NCBI GenBank assembly: GCA_963854835.1
Contig: OY978525.1
Coordinates: forward strand, 80,069,128 to 80,133,127
From: Megamerina dolium
Taxonomy: Eukaryota; Arthropoda; Insecta; Diptera; Megamerinidae
Direction: 5' to 3'
DNA: 64,000 nt
Below, piece by piece: positions 22,922 through 33,059 of the stretch (its first letter is position 1; the number at the start of each line of letters is the position of its first letter). The notes beneath the pieces were generated by a model. The model searched no databases. It saw nothing but the letters and a program-made list of their open reading frames with translations, and had not been told where the DNA came from. A program made the position numbers and the translations under genes.

Positions 22922-23983
22922 ATGGGAATGATGTGGGAATAATGACAAAAAAATATCGAAAAGTATTTACGTTCGACATTTATGCAATTTATTTTCGAAA
23001 TTAATTCATTCTGCATTAATGCATGTAACTGTTTTGACAAACCGTGTTTTCTGTTATCATTTGGGCTCTACTGCACTACGAAAACAGCCTTATACTGAAG
23101 GCGCTTATAAAAACTTAACGTAATTTACCTTAGGAATCAAATATCAACAGACTTCTATGCTGAGTTAAGTTATGTTATGTTTAGAGTAATCAGATACGCA
23201 CATAACCCGTAAAACATATTGTTAAGTAAGAGTTGTCTGTACTAAGATATGTTACGTTAAGTATCTTATAATTGAGCCTTCATATGGAAATCGTTGATGA
23301 TTTATTTATTATTTTCATTCTTTTCATTCCTCATACGATCCTCATAACAGTTTTCCATATCTGTCTCTCTCTCACACACACAATATCTCTCAATCTCGCC
23401 CACTCTCGCCCACTCTCACTCACTCTTCCTCGCTTTCACTCTCTCTTTCTCTTTCTGTTTTTTTTTTTTTTCAATTTTACACACAACCACGCACCATAAT
23501 ATCACAATAAAAAAATTAACAATACAGCAGAAAAATTTGTTATGATATTAATTTATGCTCACGTTCATGAAAGCTCACTGCTACCTTACACAACTAAAAC
23601 AGTTATCAATTCAAGGCTTTTACCAATTGTGAATAATTCCACATTTTTGTCTTTCTTTTCTCTTTCATCTTCGCTGAATATACATATATACATACATGTC
23701 TATAAGAGTGCAGCATTTACAAGTGCAATGATAAAATCAATAATGAACGCGACGACCACGTAGACAACCATCATTTTCATTGCTGCCGATTGCAATCATT
23801 ACGTTAGAGTATACATGAGTGTGCGAGTGCGCTCCCAACTATTTAACTGAAGTGACTACAGATATGCTAAAACAGTTTTTTCCTTCCTAGTAATAGATAC
23901 AGTTCAACTACAGCATACAAACGGGCTTTAACTTTTAGACACATTGTCTGTGTGTTTTTATTTTGTGATTGTACTTAATAGTG
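22922..23983. other. Non-coding upstream region of the repeat-protein gene
   Basis: AT-rich. It includes a low-complexity CA/CT-rich tract at about 23367-23458 and a T-run at 23459-23472. No open frame of interest. It probably contains the control region of the gene that starts at 24036, but I see no recognisable site beyond the TATA-like motif annotated next. Confidence 0.5.
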
Positions 23984-23991
23984 CATAAAAG
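23984..23991 (+). promoter_or_regulatory. TATA-like box
   Basis: CATAAAAG lies about 50 bases before the proposed start codon at 24036. Transcription would begin near 24010-24015, giving a leader of about 25 bases. Inferred from position and base composition only. Confidence 0.4.
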
Positions 23992-24035
23992 AAGGGGAGT
24001 TTAGTTTTTAACTTTTTGTCTTGAACCCGGAAGCC

Positions 24036-24059
24036 ATGCGTATACAGCGGAGTCTTGTG
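24036..24059 (+). CDS. Exon 1 of repeat-protein gene: signal-peptide start
   Basis: Proposed first coding exon. ATG at 24036 opens eight codons (MRIQRSLV) and is followed at once by a GTAAAT donor at 24060. Exon 2 has no start codon of its own in a useful place: its frame is open from the acceptor at 31291-31293 and begins with LHLIGIFSFITLVSTKA, the hydrophobic core and cleavage region of a signal peptide. Joining the two at phase 0 gives a basic n-region, hydrophobic core and an A-type cleavage site before IYDQE. Short first exons carrying the start of the signal peptide are common in insect cuticle-type genes. The pairing is inference; an intermediate or alternative first exon is possible. 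Confidence 0.55.
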
Positions 24060-24940
24060 GTAAATTTAAACTTTGATTTTTATTTGGAATTAAGTGTATA
24101 TCTTAAGGACATAATAGATAAGTGTGCGAATATGAGCCAAGCTATAAAGTAACATATATATTAACGACTTACTTTTGAAATTAAAACAAACAATGTGGAA
24201 GGAATCGTATTTAAATAATTAATATGTACTAGTGTTTTATATAAATATTATTTAAAGTTATAAATATTGTTTAAGTCATTGGCATTATTAGCCAAACAAA
24301 TAAAAATTAATTGTTGATTTATCAATTGTGACCTAATTTATGTCATTATTATGAAACACTATTAAATATCATACTTAATTATTATTTCACAATACACAGC
24401 TGTTGTTGTTATAGTTAAGTACATTATATATAACTGCATATGTATTTGTATATAAATTTCAATCTTCCGGCCAATAATTTTTAAATTTCTGCCTTCTTGG
24501 CATTATTATGTAAAAAATTAGTTAGCTATACATAGTGTAAAATGAGCAGTGGGCTATTTTCGTTTCAACAAAAGAACATAATCATGATTAAACTAAACAG
24601 TGTATGTGGGTGCCATAAATCAGTTGCTAGTGGAATAGACAACTAAATAGCATTTATTCAGGAAGGCAAATATTTTTGCTTTCAAAATGCACCCAACTCT
24701 CAAAAAGCAATTGACATTTCTTCTGACAATTAGGCAAGACCAAGATTCTTCGGAGTAAATATTGTCAACAATATATGGATGTACAGTCACCATTAACTAC
24801 ATTACAGTGCACATCTCAATTTTCATCATGATTATAATCATTATCAATATTAATATACAATAAACTACCATTATCACGCTGAAATGAAACTGAAAGTTCA
24901 GTAATTTACTTTCACTCTTACCGATAAGTTATCACATTGA

Positions 24941-25201
24941 GATTAAAACTTTCATGGCCGATGTCTCAACTTCCTGTTAACGTTGTCGAACCAATAAAGT
25001 TAACAGGCACAATTGCTGCCTGTTAAATCTTATAACAGCAAATGCACAGCCAACATACATCGGTTCGATAACGTTAAGATGCGTTATCGAAGCAATGAAA
25101 GTTAGCTTTGCATTTGTTATAATAAACTTTAACAGCAAGCAAATGTGCCCGTTCGTTAGCGCTAACAGGCAGTTGAGAAAACGGGCTTTAATGCTTCAAT
25201 C
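24941..25201. mobile_element. Fold-back element (MITE-like inverted repeat)
   Basis: The two halves are imperfect reverse complements over about 110-130 bases each: GATTAAAACTTTC at 24941 pairs with the sequence ending at 25201, and GGCACAATTGCTGCCTGTTA (near 25010) pairs with the GGGCACATTTGCTTGCTG-type sequence at 25125-25155 on the other strand. The centre is a perfect 10-bp stem, TTCGATAACG (25064-25073) with CGTTATCGAA (25082-25091), around an 8-base loop. No coding capacity. The element family is not recognised and no target duplication is clear. Confidence 0.65.
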
Positions 25202-28200
25202 AACCAGCTTCAGTTATCATGGCAACAGTAGCTTTTGTAAAAATCACCAATATTTTTGTAAATTTTAAAGGCATTCAGTAGCGCACGAACATATCATTGA
25301 GCATCCTGTATTGGTTACAGTAGAAAATAGAAAATTGGTATTGATATTACAAATAAAAATTGAAAACAACTGAGGGGGTGCCCTGTTTTCTACGATGAAC
25401 ATTTTTCCCAATGCAAAAATTGGACCTCTTTAATATACATATATACATACTTATACATATGTATGCAACATACGCAATGAAGAATAAATTTACATATTAA
25501 TATCCTTCAATCTTTGAGGTAATAATCATTTCCAATGATTTCAGTGTAAAATCGATCAATTGCCACTGCCAATGCGGATGCGCATCGCTCACTATATGTG
25601 TGTATGTACGATATGTCTCTTATGTATCTCTTCGCATCTAATCAAGTTTGTTGCTTAAGTCGTTTGTATTCTGCCATCAATTTATCTTTACTTTATCAAG
25701 TTACATTCATATACATACATAGTATATAGTAAGTAATACATATAGATGATATAGGTGGTTCAAAAACAAGTTTCTTTTAAAAAAAAAATATAGTGAACAA
25801 AAATAAATTTTTCGGTATATTCTACATTCTGCTGCATTCTTTTGTAAGCGAGTGGCAAAAGAACATAAACACACATATAACTTCCCATTTACTTAAATAT
25901 AATTTCCCTTTAGTTACTTAGCAACGCTGGTGGTATATATGGTTGTTCGTGAAATTTATAAACGAAATAAAAACAAAAAAGAAACAATTCTGTGGAATCT
26001 GTGGTAAATATATTTGTTTATTTAAAATAAATTTTTATTTGTACTTGCTTTATTTTGTTTATTTTTGTTTATATTTACAATAATTTGACGTGTTGTTGAA
26101 ATTCCCCAAGCATATTCCAATAGTGCTGTCTTTTTATTTTACAACACTATAACTCAGGTCTATTAAAATATAAGCAACTTCAATTTAACTCGGTTAAAAT
26201 AGACGATTTCGCTTATTTTTGTTGTTGCTTTGCATGCAGTTCGGCAAATAAGTCAGTGTTCTGTTGCAACTCGTGTGCAAAAGAATGCAAAACAATGCGG
26301 CTATTATAGATTTATTAGAAAGCGGTAACATTCCAATTATTTATTGAATAGGTTTTCATGCATATGGCCTCTGTTGGCTTCTCAGTAATGCCAACCAAAT
26401 TTTGCAAAATCTTGTTCACGATTTCTGCATCTATCTCTTAAATGGCTCAAACGATATTCCTCTAAGGGCTTGAATAGTTTCTAAATTGTTCACTTAACAC
26501 TCTCCGATGCGGTAAATTGGCATTGCCAAGACGGCAATCGATGACGTGTCCATGTTCTTGGGTTAAGGTAACAGCAGCCATAATCTCATCGGCACGTGCC
26601 GTAAGGCGGTGGAAACCATGTGTGTCTTACGGACTGTTTCATTTCGGCCAACACTTCTTTCAATAAACAAGTTATTTGGGTAATCACCACTTACTTTGAC
26701 AATATGTTCGCAATATTTCCCAAAGCTGTTCAAGCATAAAACCATACATTTAATTCCGATGAAGTATAATAGCAACTGACAATCAATATATCTGTCAGAG
26801 CTGTCGGTGTCAAAATAACCCATGATCCAAATAGAAACCACTAGTTGGACGACCCTGTGCATGCTATTACATATTTAATTATGATTACGCGTGTACATTT
26901 ACGCATACGTGCTTATTGCAAATGCCATAACATTTGCATAATCTATAGAAAACATAACACAAATACTATTTAATAAACTCATAAACATGGTTATATTGTA
27001 TTCAAATTGTTATAGCCGTAAGCACCATATGAGTACGAATTTGGCTCCTCGCTGATGTTATTGACATTGACGACGATACTGTGGTGCTACATTTAATATT
27101 CAAACAAAGCTCAACGTAATAAAATGCACGAATAACGAAACCAAACTTAAACAAAATTAACAAATGCGTGATTCAGCAACATTTCCCACTGATGTTGATG
27201 CTTGTTTGTTGTTTTTGTTTAATCTTTTTCGGTGGGTGTAAGACATTGTTATTAAATTTTTATGACATAACAGCTGACAGTTTCTTATTTTTTGTTTTTA
27301 GTGTTTCATATTAGGTTGTTGAATTAAATTATTTTAAAAATAAAATATAATATGAAGATTAGATTAGAAGATTGTACTTTCTTCTTGTTCCAGCTTGTGA
27401 GCGCACCCGATTACTAAAAAAGGGTGTAATGTTTACAATATTTTTCACCTCTTTCACCTTTTCTTTGCAGCATTACAAATAAACACTTCCCAAATCCATT
27501 ACTATACATATTATCGCAATTTTCCTTGATAACAAATGAAGCGATGCCTGTGTTTACATTGACCCCATTTTTAACATTAAATGAAATCATTGCCACTGTC
27601 ATAAATCTAAAACAACACAATAACGCCATATTGCCCCTATTAACAACCACACACAAATTACCACTATTCATAAATTAGCTGACGTCCAATCATTACAAAG
27701 TGGGTCTACTTTATATCAAGCTAGAAATACAACCTATTTTACTAAAAACAATAAATGAAAAAAAAAGAAAAATACTATCGGACTGATTTTGAGCATAACA
27801 CAGCCGATTTTGCCTGAAACAACAAAGTTGTCAGTGTGATTAAAGCTGATTCTGAGTATCGAATGAAAATGATCGAGTTATGCAATACCTAGTTAACAAA
27901 TTTACATCAATTTAAAAGTTTTGAAATAATCACTTAAGCAAGACTTTTTTGGATGGATGAAAAAGGTACAGTTTTAATGGATAGTATGAAGCTAAATTTT
28001 AAATAACGGTAAAGAAATAGACTTTTTAATGTTAAAGATGTTCTCCTAGCTTTGATTAGAAACACGTTGTGCGTTAGGTCTGGCCGGTAAACAGCATTAT
28101 TATTCAAAGTGAAGTACTTGTCAATCAAAAATATTTGTGGAGGTATTTATTAGTATGTATCATTATATATAGCATGCGAACAATGTTTGGAAGAAGCTTA

Positions 28201-28323
28201 AACAATCCTTTAAATGTAATTATTAAAAATATTTGAGGACTGCAATATTTGCTATGCCATAATAATGCAAAAGCACTGATGTCTTGTTGATTTTTAATTG
28301 CATTTTATTTATATTACAAACAT

Positions 28324-28655
28324 ATAATATTGTTTAAAGGGTGACGTGGCTCAGTGGTTAATACGTTGGCCTTCTAATCTGCAGGTCGTGGATTCAATCT
28401 CCGGCTAAAGCATAAAATTAATATCGAAAATATTTTTGTTTCGAAAGGAACCCATCTGTCTAAAAGAGCTCTGTGACAAAGCTCAGAAAAAGTAATGTCA
28501 CAATGATTCTGCCATTCGGAACCGACTAAAATAAGTAGCTCATTTCTAATACTACCAAAAATTTAACTCGCACAACAGTACTGGAAGAGGGGCTCGGCCA
28601 TAGAGTCCTTCAGAGCTTTTCAGTGCCACATATTTATTTTATTTTTTTATAATAT
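28324..28655 (+). mobile_element. SINE copy 4, plus strand
   Basis: Body 28337-28648. The head reads GTGGCTCAGTGGTTAATAC (A-box-like) and GGTCGTGGATTCAATCTCC (B-box-like) with a CTTCTAA anticodon-loop-like segment between. The body is shortened after the head, and the tail is CACATATTTATTTTATTTTT. The left target duplication ATAATATTGTTTA (28324-28336) is repeated on the right, but that copy is split by the solo LTR (28649-28655 and 29083-29088). Confidence 0.85.
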
Positions 28656-29078
28656 TGTAACGAGTATCGATAGTTGGTTACTCATCACTATTGGACTGAC
28701 ACTATTGGCAGCATCGAAACGAATGTCAACAAAAAGAAATAAGTAATAACCAGAACAAGCCGACGAGAAAGAAAGAGAAGAATCTCGATAAAGGAAGATT
28801 CTGGGGTGTTGCCAACAGAGTATAAATAGAGCCAGTGTTGAGAAGTGAGAATCAATCGAATTCCGAACGTGACTGCGCAAACATCTATACAGAGGCAAAA
28901 GTTGCTAGTACATTAAAGTGTTATTGTAAATAGTTGATTATAAACAGAGTTGATTGTAAATAGAGTTTATTAAATAAATTGTTGCTGTATATAGTGTTGC
29001 AGTGATTATTAACAGAATCCAGTGATCGAACAAGGTAATTCAAATAGAATTAAACGCTCACAGAATAAAAACGTAACA
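28656..29078. mobile_element. Solo LTR with ATAT target duplication
   Basis: 423 bp starting TGTAACGAG and ending CGTAACA, flanked by ATAT at 28652-28655 and 29079-29082. Internal features fit an LTR: a TATAAATA box with a following start region (about 28821), and AATAAA-type signals near 28970. A 4-bp ATAT duplication is what 17.6/297-type Ty3/gypsy elements make. No internal element sequence remains, so it arose by recombination between two LTRs. Confidence 0.85.
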
Positions 29079-29217
29079 ATATTGTTTAATAATTTTTACA
29101 GAATTTGCATGCAATTCATAATATACTAAAAGTTATGTTCGTGTTTTAAATGACTTGGTCTTACTACTATATGTATACTACTATCCTGTACTATAAAGCC
29201 GGTGAAATCAGGGGTTT

Positions 29218-29239
29218 GTAACCAACGCCAGTTGGTTAC
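29218..29239. other. Short perfect hairpin
   Basis: GTAACCAAC and GTTGGTTAC form a 9-bp perfect stem around a 4-base loop. No function is implied; it may be an end of a small element. Confidence 0.5.
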
Positions 29240-29479
29240 TAGCGTGCCCCCAAATTGGTTTATACATTTAAAATTTGGTTAAAATTTTTTAGCAACACTA
29301 TTGTAGATTATGGCCAAAGAAGGGAAAAAAAAGCCATTTCAAATCATCAGTAAGATACCGATGTACTTTATTCTTATTTATTGCTTTTCTTTTGTTTCTT
29401 CGGTCGTCTCAATTACATTTCTCTTCTTAACGTCATTTTAATTTTACTAAATTTTCATGGTAATGTAATATTAAATATT

Positions 29480-29860
29480 TCTTCTCGCCCCTCTTTGAAC
29501 GATTTATACCAATCGTAAACTTGAGTTTTCGACATGGTTGAATCACCAAATGTTTTTTTCAACATTTCCAACGTTTTGGCACAAGAAATTTCGTTTGAAA
29601 CACAAAATTTCACACAAACTTTTTGTTTTTATCCATAGTAAAAATCGCAACGCACACAAAAGGTTGACTTGTTCCTAATGACGCCGTAACCAAACTAAAT
29701 GACACATAGCAATAAAAAATTACAGAATAGTGGCTGACAGTTGTGCCAACCTGGGGAAAAATTTTTTTTGAAATATTCTCAGAGGGAAAATTAAAAATGA
29801 GAATTTCCGATTTCCGGGTACTTATTTGACAGAATGTACAAGTGAAAATTGTAGCATAAT
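29480..29860 (-). pseudogene. Mariner remnant: N-terminal helix-turn-helix
   Basis: Minus strand 29617-29490 reads a typical mariner DNA-binding start: VSNEISCAKTLEMLKKTFGD, then SKTQVYDWYKSFKEGRE. An ATG at 29636 (MDKNKKFV) fits the start but a frame break separates it from the helix-turn-helix. The catalytic part is missing. Mariners insert at TA, but the ends are not visible. Confidence 0.75.
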
Positions 29861-30389
29861 ACAAGCTATATTTTTTTAAAAAGTCCTTTTTGTTTGGCGT
29901 ATAAATACATATAATTTCTCTTGCCTTGTGTATTTTGCAATAAACACATTCAGGTGGAAAGTATTCAAACGACTAACTGTAATATAGTATATATGAGAAA
30001 TATTTGAACGACGAGTAATAACAATAGCCGTATTTTATTCGTCAATCGCAAAACAACAATAAAGTGTCCAGACATAGCATTTATAGCTATCGCGTGTAGA
30101 AATAAGTTTTGAGGGTTCTATTCGTAGATTTCGAGGAAAACAGAAAAACAAATTGGAGTTACCTTGAGACAACTCGAGTTACTGATTCTATTAGCCTAAT
30201 AGCACTTCGGAGATCGATAATGTCTGAGAACAAAATATAGTTCTCATAAAAAATGCTTAACGATATATTACATTTTCAAATTGTCAAGCCAAATATTATG
30301 ATAAAAAGAGCGATTTCACTGTTTTTCCGCGGCATTTTTACTATAATAGTGCCTAGGTGCTCCCAATATGAGGATGGATATTTTAAACT

Positions 30390-31010
30390 TTTTTCATCAA
30401 CCCACCTTATTGTCCATCGCTAATTACGACATTTCACAGCATAAACAGTTTGCACTGAAAAAATACCGCGTCTTCAGACGATCCAAAAAGCGACCCAATT
30501 TTTGTCTCCTTCGTAATAAGTGAAATGCTACTCGTCCAAGTGATGAGTCATCGACCGGAACAAGTGCTAGTTGGAAGGAGCAATGTCTGGGCTATTAAGT
30601 GGGTTGGGTAAATCATCACGACTTCTGCAGTATGTGGCCGAACTGTGCCGTACTGAAAGATTACATTGTCATGTCTTTTGGCATATTGGGGTCATTTTGA
30701 ATTTCATCAATTGATAACTTGATGGTTGACAACGTTTCGCAGTGATAGTTTCGTTAGGCTGGAGTAGCTGGAGCTGTTATTCGGTTAGACGATTAAAATT
30801 GATGTATGGTATGGGTTATCCCACGGTTATCCGCACTTTTAATTGTCGTAATGGATTAATTTTTATCTCTCGTCACAATTCGATATAAAAACCCTTCCTT
30901 CTGATTTCATATTTATATCAGTTGTTCGCATGTAAAATGGTGTTTCACGTCTCTTGGCTTGAGGTTATAGCTCGAATTTTCCCGATATGCTTTTCTATAA
31001 ATTGAAGCCA
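30390..31010 (-). pseudogene. Second mariner remnant: catalytic domain
   Basis: Minus-strand reading shows in order FLYRIVTRDK (first-Asp block of mariner, near 30890), a LL-P-ETIT region, a degraded HDNARPH-type block near 30640, NSPDIAPSN with HLFRSMTHHLDE (near 30590-30520), and RRGIFSVQ and IRWVDEKS-like tail. These are the DD34D catalytic blocks in Mos1-like mariners. Multiple frameshifts make it inactive. It may be the other end of the element whose N-terminus is at 29480-29860, but the order is wrong for one continuous copy. Confidence 0.7.
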
Positions 31011-31293
31011 AAAAGCAAAAGCTATGTATACCACAAAATACCATAGAATAGAGTCTCTTATTTAAAAAGGTCACGCATACCATATATATAAATAAGTTCC
31101 CCAGCGCAAATATTTGTCTTAAAGATTTCTACCAAAAGTATTTACGCATTGGTCTTCTGGACATAAGTCGTAGATCGTGATGCAGGCATTTTTTTTATTA
31201 AAGAAACCCACCAGGCTTATTAGACTAAGTGCAGTATAATATATCGCTCCCTTTCAAAATAATAATTTCCTTTTTTTTTTCTTTAATCCATAG

Positions 31294-32607
31294 TTACATT
31301 TAATTGGAATATTTTCTTTCATCACTCTTGTGTCCACCAAAGCGATATACGATCAAGAAACAGCAACACCACAGGAAAGCAATTCGCGGGTAGCGCAAAA
31401 ACGAATAGGCTTTGACGAACATCACAAAATACATGAATACCATCATCACGAACATCTCCATGATCCAGGCTATTGGAAGAAAAAAGTTGTATGGAAAGAA
31501 GGATGGAAAAAGGTTTGGAAGTCTACAAAGAAGCAAATTTGGAATTCATCATGGAAACAAATTTGGAAACCTGTATGGGTACCAGTGAAAGTACCTGCCT
31601 GGAAAAATATTAAAGTTCCGGCATGGAAACAAATTTGGAAGCCTGTGTGGAAAGAAGTACAAATACCTGCTTGGAAAGAAATACAGGTACCAGATTGGAA
31701 GAAAATCTGGAAACCAGTTTGGGTCCCTACGAAGGTTCCTGCTTGGAAAGAGATACAGGCTCCGGCTTGGAAACAGATTTGGGTGCCCGTTTGGAAGGAA
31801 ATACAAGTACCAGCTTGGAAAGAGATTCAAGTGCCTGAATGGAAGCAATATTGGACACCAGAATGGGTGAAACTCGGTATTCCAGGCGAAAAATACTTAG
31901 GTAAGGATCACGAAGGTTGGGAATACACTAGTCATGATCTTTGGAAAAAGAGACTCATATGGAAATCGCACTGGAAAAAGATATGGAGATCGGCGAAGAA
32001 GCTAATTTGGGTGCCTAACAAGAAGCTACAATGGAAAGTGGATTGGAAGCAAATATGGAAACCAGTAAAGAAACAAATTTGGATCGAAAGCAAAAAACTA
32101 GAGTGGAAGGAAGATTGGAAGCAAATTTGGAAACCATCTACGAAGCTTATTTGGGTACCTGACAAAAAGCTCGACTGGAAAGAGGCATGGGTACAGGTGT
32201 GGAAAGATGTCAAAAAACAAGTGTGGGTGGAAGATAAAAAACTCGAATGGAAGGCGACATGGAAACAGACTTGGTTACCGGGCTGGAAAGAGACTTGGGT
32301 AGCTGCTTGGAAAAAAATCTGGAAGCCAGTAGTAATATCTGAATGGTTCCCATCGCCCGATCCACACGAAGATCACCATCATCATGAGGAGCACGGTTGG
32401 GATCGCAGCGATACTGACAAGGCTAATAAGGTGTTGTGGAAACGAGATGACAGTAAAGCGGCAATTTATTCACCGGCAACACACTTACAACCAGTTTCTT
32501 CCAATGGAGTCAAAACCTTAATTACACCATTAACAGCATCAACATCGACTAACCTGCATGCTATTACCAATATAACAATAGGCACACAAAAACCACCTGA
32601 CACGTAA
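31294..32607 (+). CDS. Exon 2: secreted Trp/Lys-rich 24-residue repeat protein
   Basis: One long exon encoding, with exon 1, about 445 residues. After the signal peptide come a His-rich segment (HEYHHHEHLHD), then about 50 tryptophans (roughly 12 percent), mostly as WK pairs. Block 1 is four exact 24-residue units at 31579-31866 with the pattern VPAWKEIQVPAWKxIWKPVW. A spacer follows (LGIPGEKYLGKDHEGWEYTSHDL). Block 2 is four more 24-residue units at 32005-32292 with the pattern IWVPxKKLxWKxxWKQIWKP. A second His-rich patch (HEDHHHHEEHGW) and a Ser/Thr tail end the protein. No enzyme motif. I do not recognise the family. Secretion plus Trp, Lys and His richness suggests a structural matrix or cuticle-like role, which is inference. 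The frame is intact, and this is the only undamaged non-transposon gene here. Confidence 0.82.
   Translation, partial: LHLIGIFSFITLVSTKAIYDQETATPQESNSRVAQKRIGFDEHHKIHEYHHHEHLHDPGYWKKKVVWKEGWKKVWKSTKKQIWNSSWKQIWKPVWVPVKVPAWKNIKVPAWKQIWKPVWKEVQIPAWKEIQVPDWKKIWKPVWVPTKVPAWKEIQAPAWKQIWVPVWKEIQVPAWKEIQVPEWKQYWTPEWVKLGIPGEKYLGKDHEGWEYTSHDLWKKRLIWKSHWKKIWRSAKKLIWVPNKKLQWKVDWKQIWKPVKKQIWIESKKLEWKEDWKQIWKPSTKLIWVPDKKLDWKEAWVQVWKDVKKQVWVEDKKLEWKATWKQTWLPGWKETWVAAWKKIWKPVVISEWFPSPDPHEDHHHHEEHGWDRSDTDKANKVLWKRDDSKAAIYSPATHLQPVSSNGVKTLITPLTASTSTNLHAITNITIGTQKPPDT
31579..31866 (+). repeat. Four tandem 72-bp coding repeats, block 1
   Basis: Units 31579-31650, 31651-31722, 31723-31794 and 31795-31866, each 24 codons. 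Unit starts alternate between VP(V/T)KVPAW and KE(V/I)Q(I/V)PAW, so the true higher-order unit may be 48 residues. Confidence 0.9.
32005..32292 (+). repeat. Four tandem 72-bp coding repeats, block 2
   Basis: Units 32005-32076, 32077-32148, 32149-32220 and 32221-32292, also 24 codons each. The units alternate IWVP(N/D)KKL with (I/V)W(I/V)E(S/D)KKL. The last unit changes towards the block 1 style (LPGWKETW). Confidence 0.9.
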
Positions 32608-33053
32608 ACTGTTTTAATGCATCTAAATGAATGAATTTCGCCATTTTTTATGCATCTGATAAATTGTTTGTACGTTGAACTTCTAGTATATAAGTATTTC
32701 AGTCACTAACAAATAAGCTTGCCAATCAATTTAGGTCTCCCAATAAGACAACAAACATCTCTCATTGTAAAATATTCGACGTAGTCAAAACACAAGTACA
32801 CGCTGTTTAATACGGTATATGGTCATTCTCATACATATGCATATATCTACAATATGAACATAAGTATGAATGTGCATGCATTAAGTTGCCTCACTAAGAA
32901 GTTGGTGTTCTTACAGAGAAACATGAAGTTTGGTTCCAACAAAATAGTTTGGCTCTATAGAAAGACATTGGTAACCTAACTTTTTTTTATAGGTTAGGCA
33001 GCTTAGTGTAAGTACATGATCACATTATTACTACTTATGGTAAAGAAACTAGT

Positions 33054-33059
33054 AATAAA
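33054..33059 (+). terminator. Candidate polyadenylation signal
   Basis: AATAAA about 450 bases after the stop codon at 32605-32607, with no better signal nearer. It would give a 3' UTR of about 470 bases. Confidence 0.35.

Larger units (their letters stand above)
24060..31293 (+). other. Proposed 7.2-kb intron 1
   Basis: GTAAAT at the left and a T-rich tract ending in CATAG at the right (31271-31293) fit donor and acceptor. Contents: a fold-back element (24941-25201), SINE copy 4, a solo LTR, and two mariner remnants. The rest (for example 25202-28320 and 29085-29480) is AT-rich with no feature I can support. Confidence 0.5.

Noticed and set aside
26340..26862. A minus-strand stretch that looks mildly coding (a segment reading DEIMAAVTLTQEHGHVIDCR)
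   Set aside because: Frames break often and no family is recognised. It could be a decayed gene or element, but nothing supports a call.
31140..31200. A short sequence loosely like the SINE head (GTCTTCTGGA ... GTCGTAGATCGTG)
   Set aside because: Similarity is too short and imperfect, and no SINE body follows.
31549..32213. Long open frames on the minus strand opposite the repeat-protein exon
   Set aside because: They are by-products of the 72-bp tandem repeats and lack independent support; the plus frame has the signal peptide and splice acceptor.
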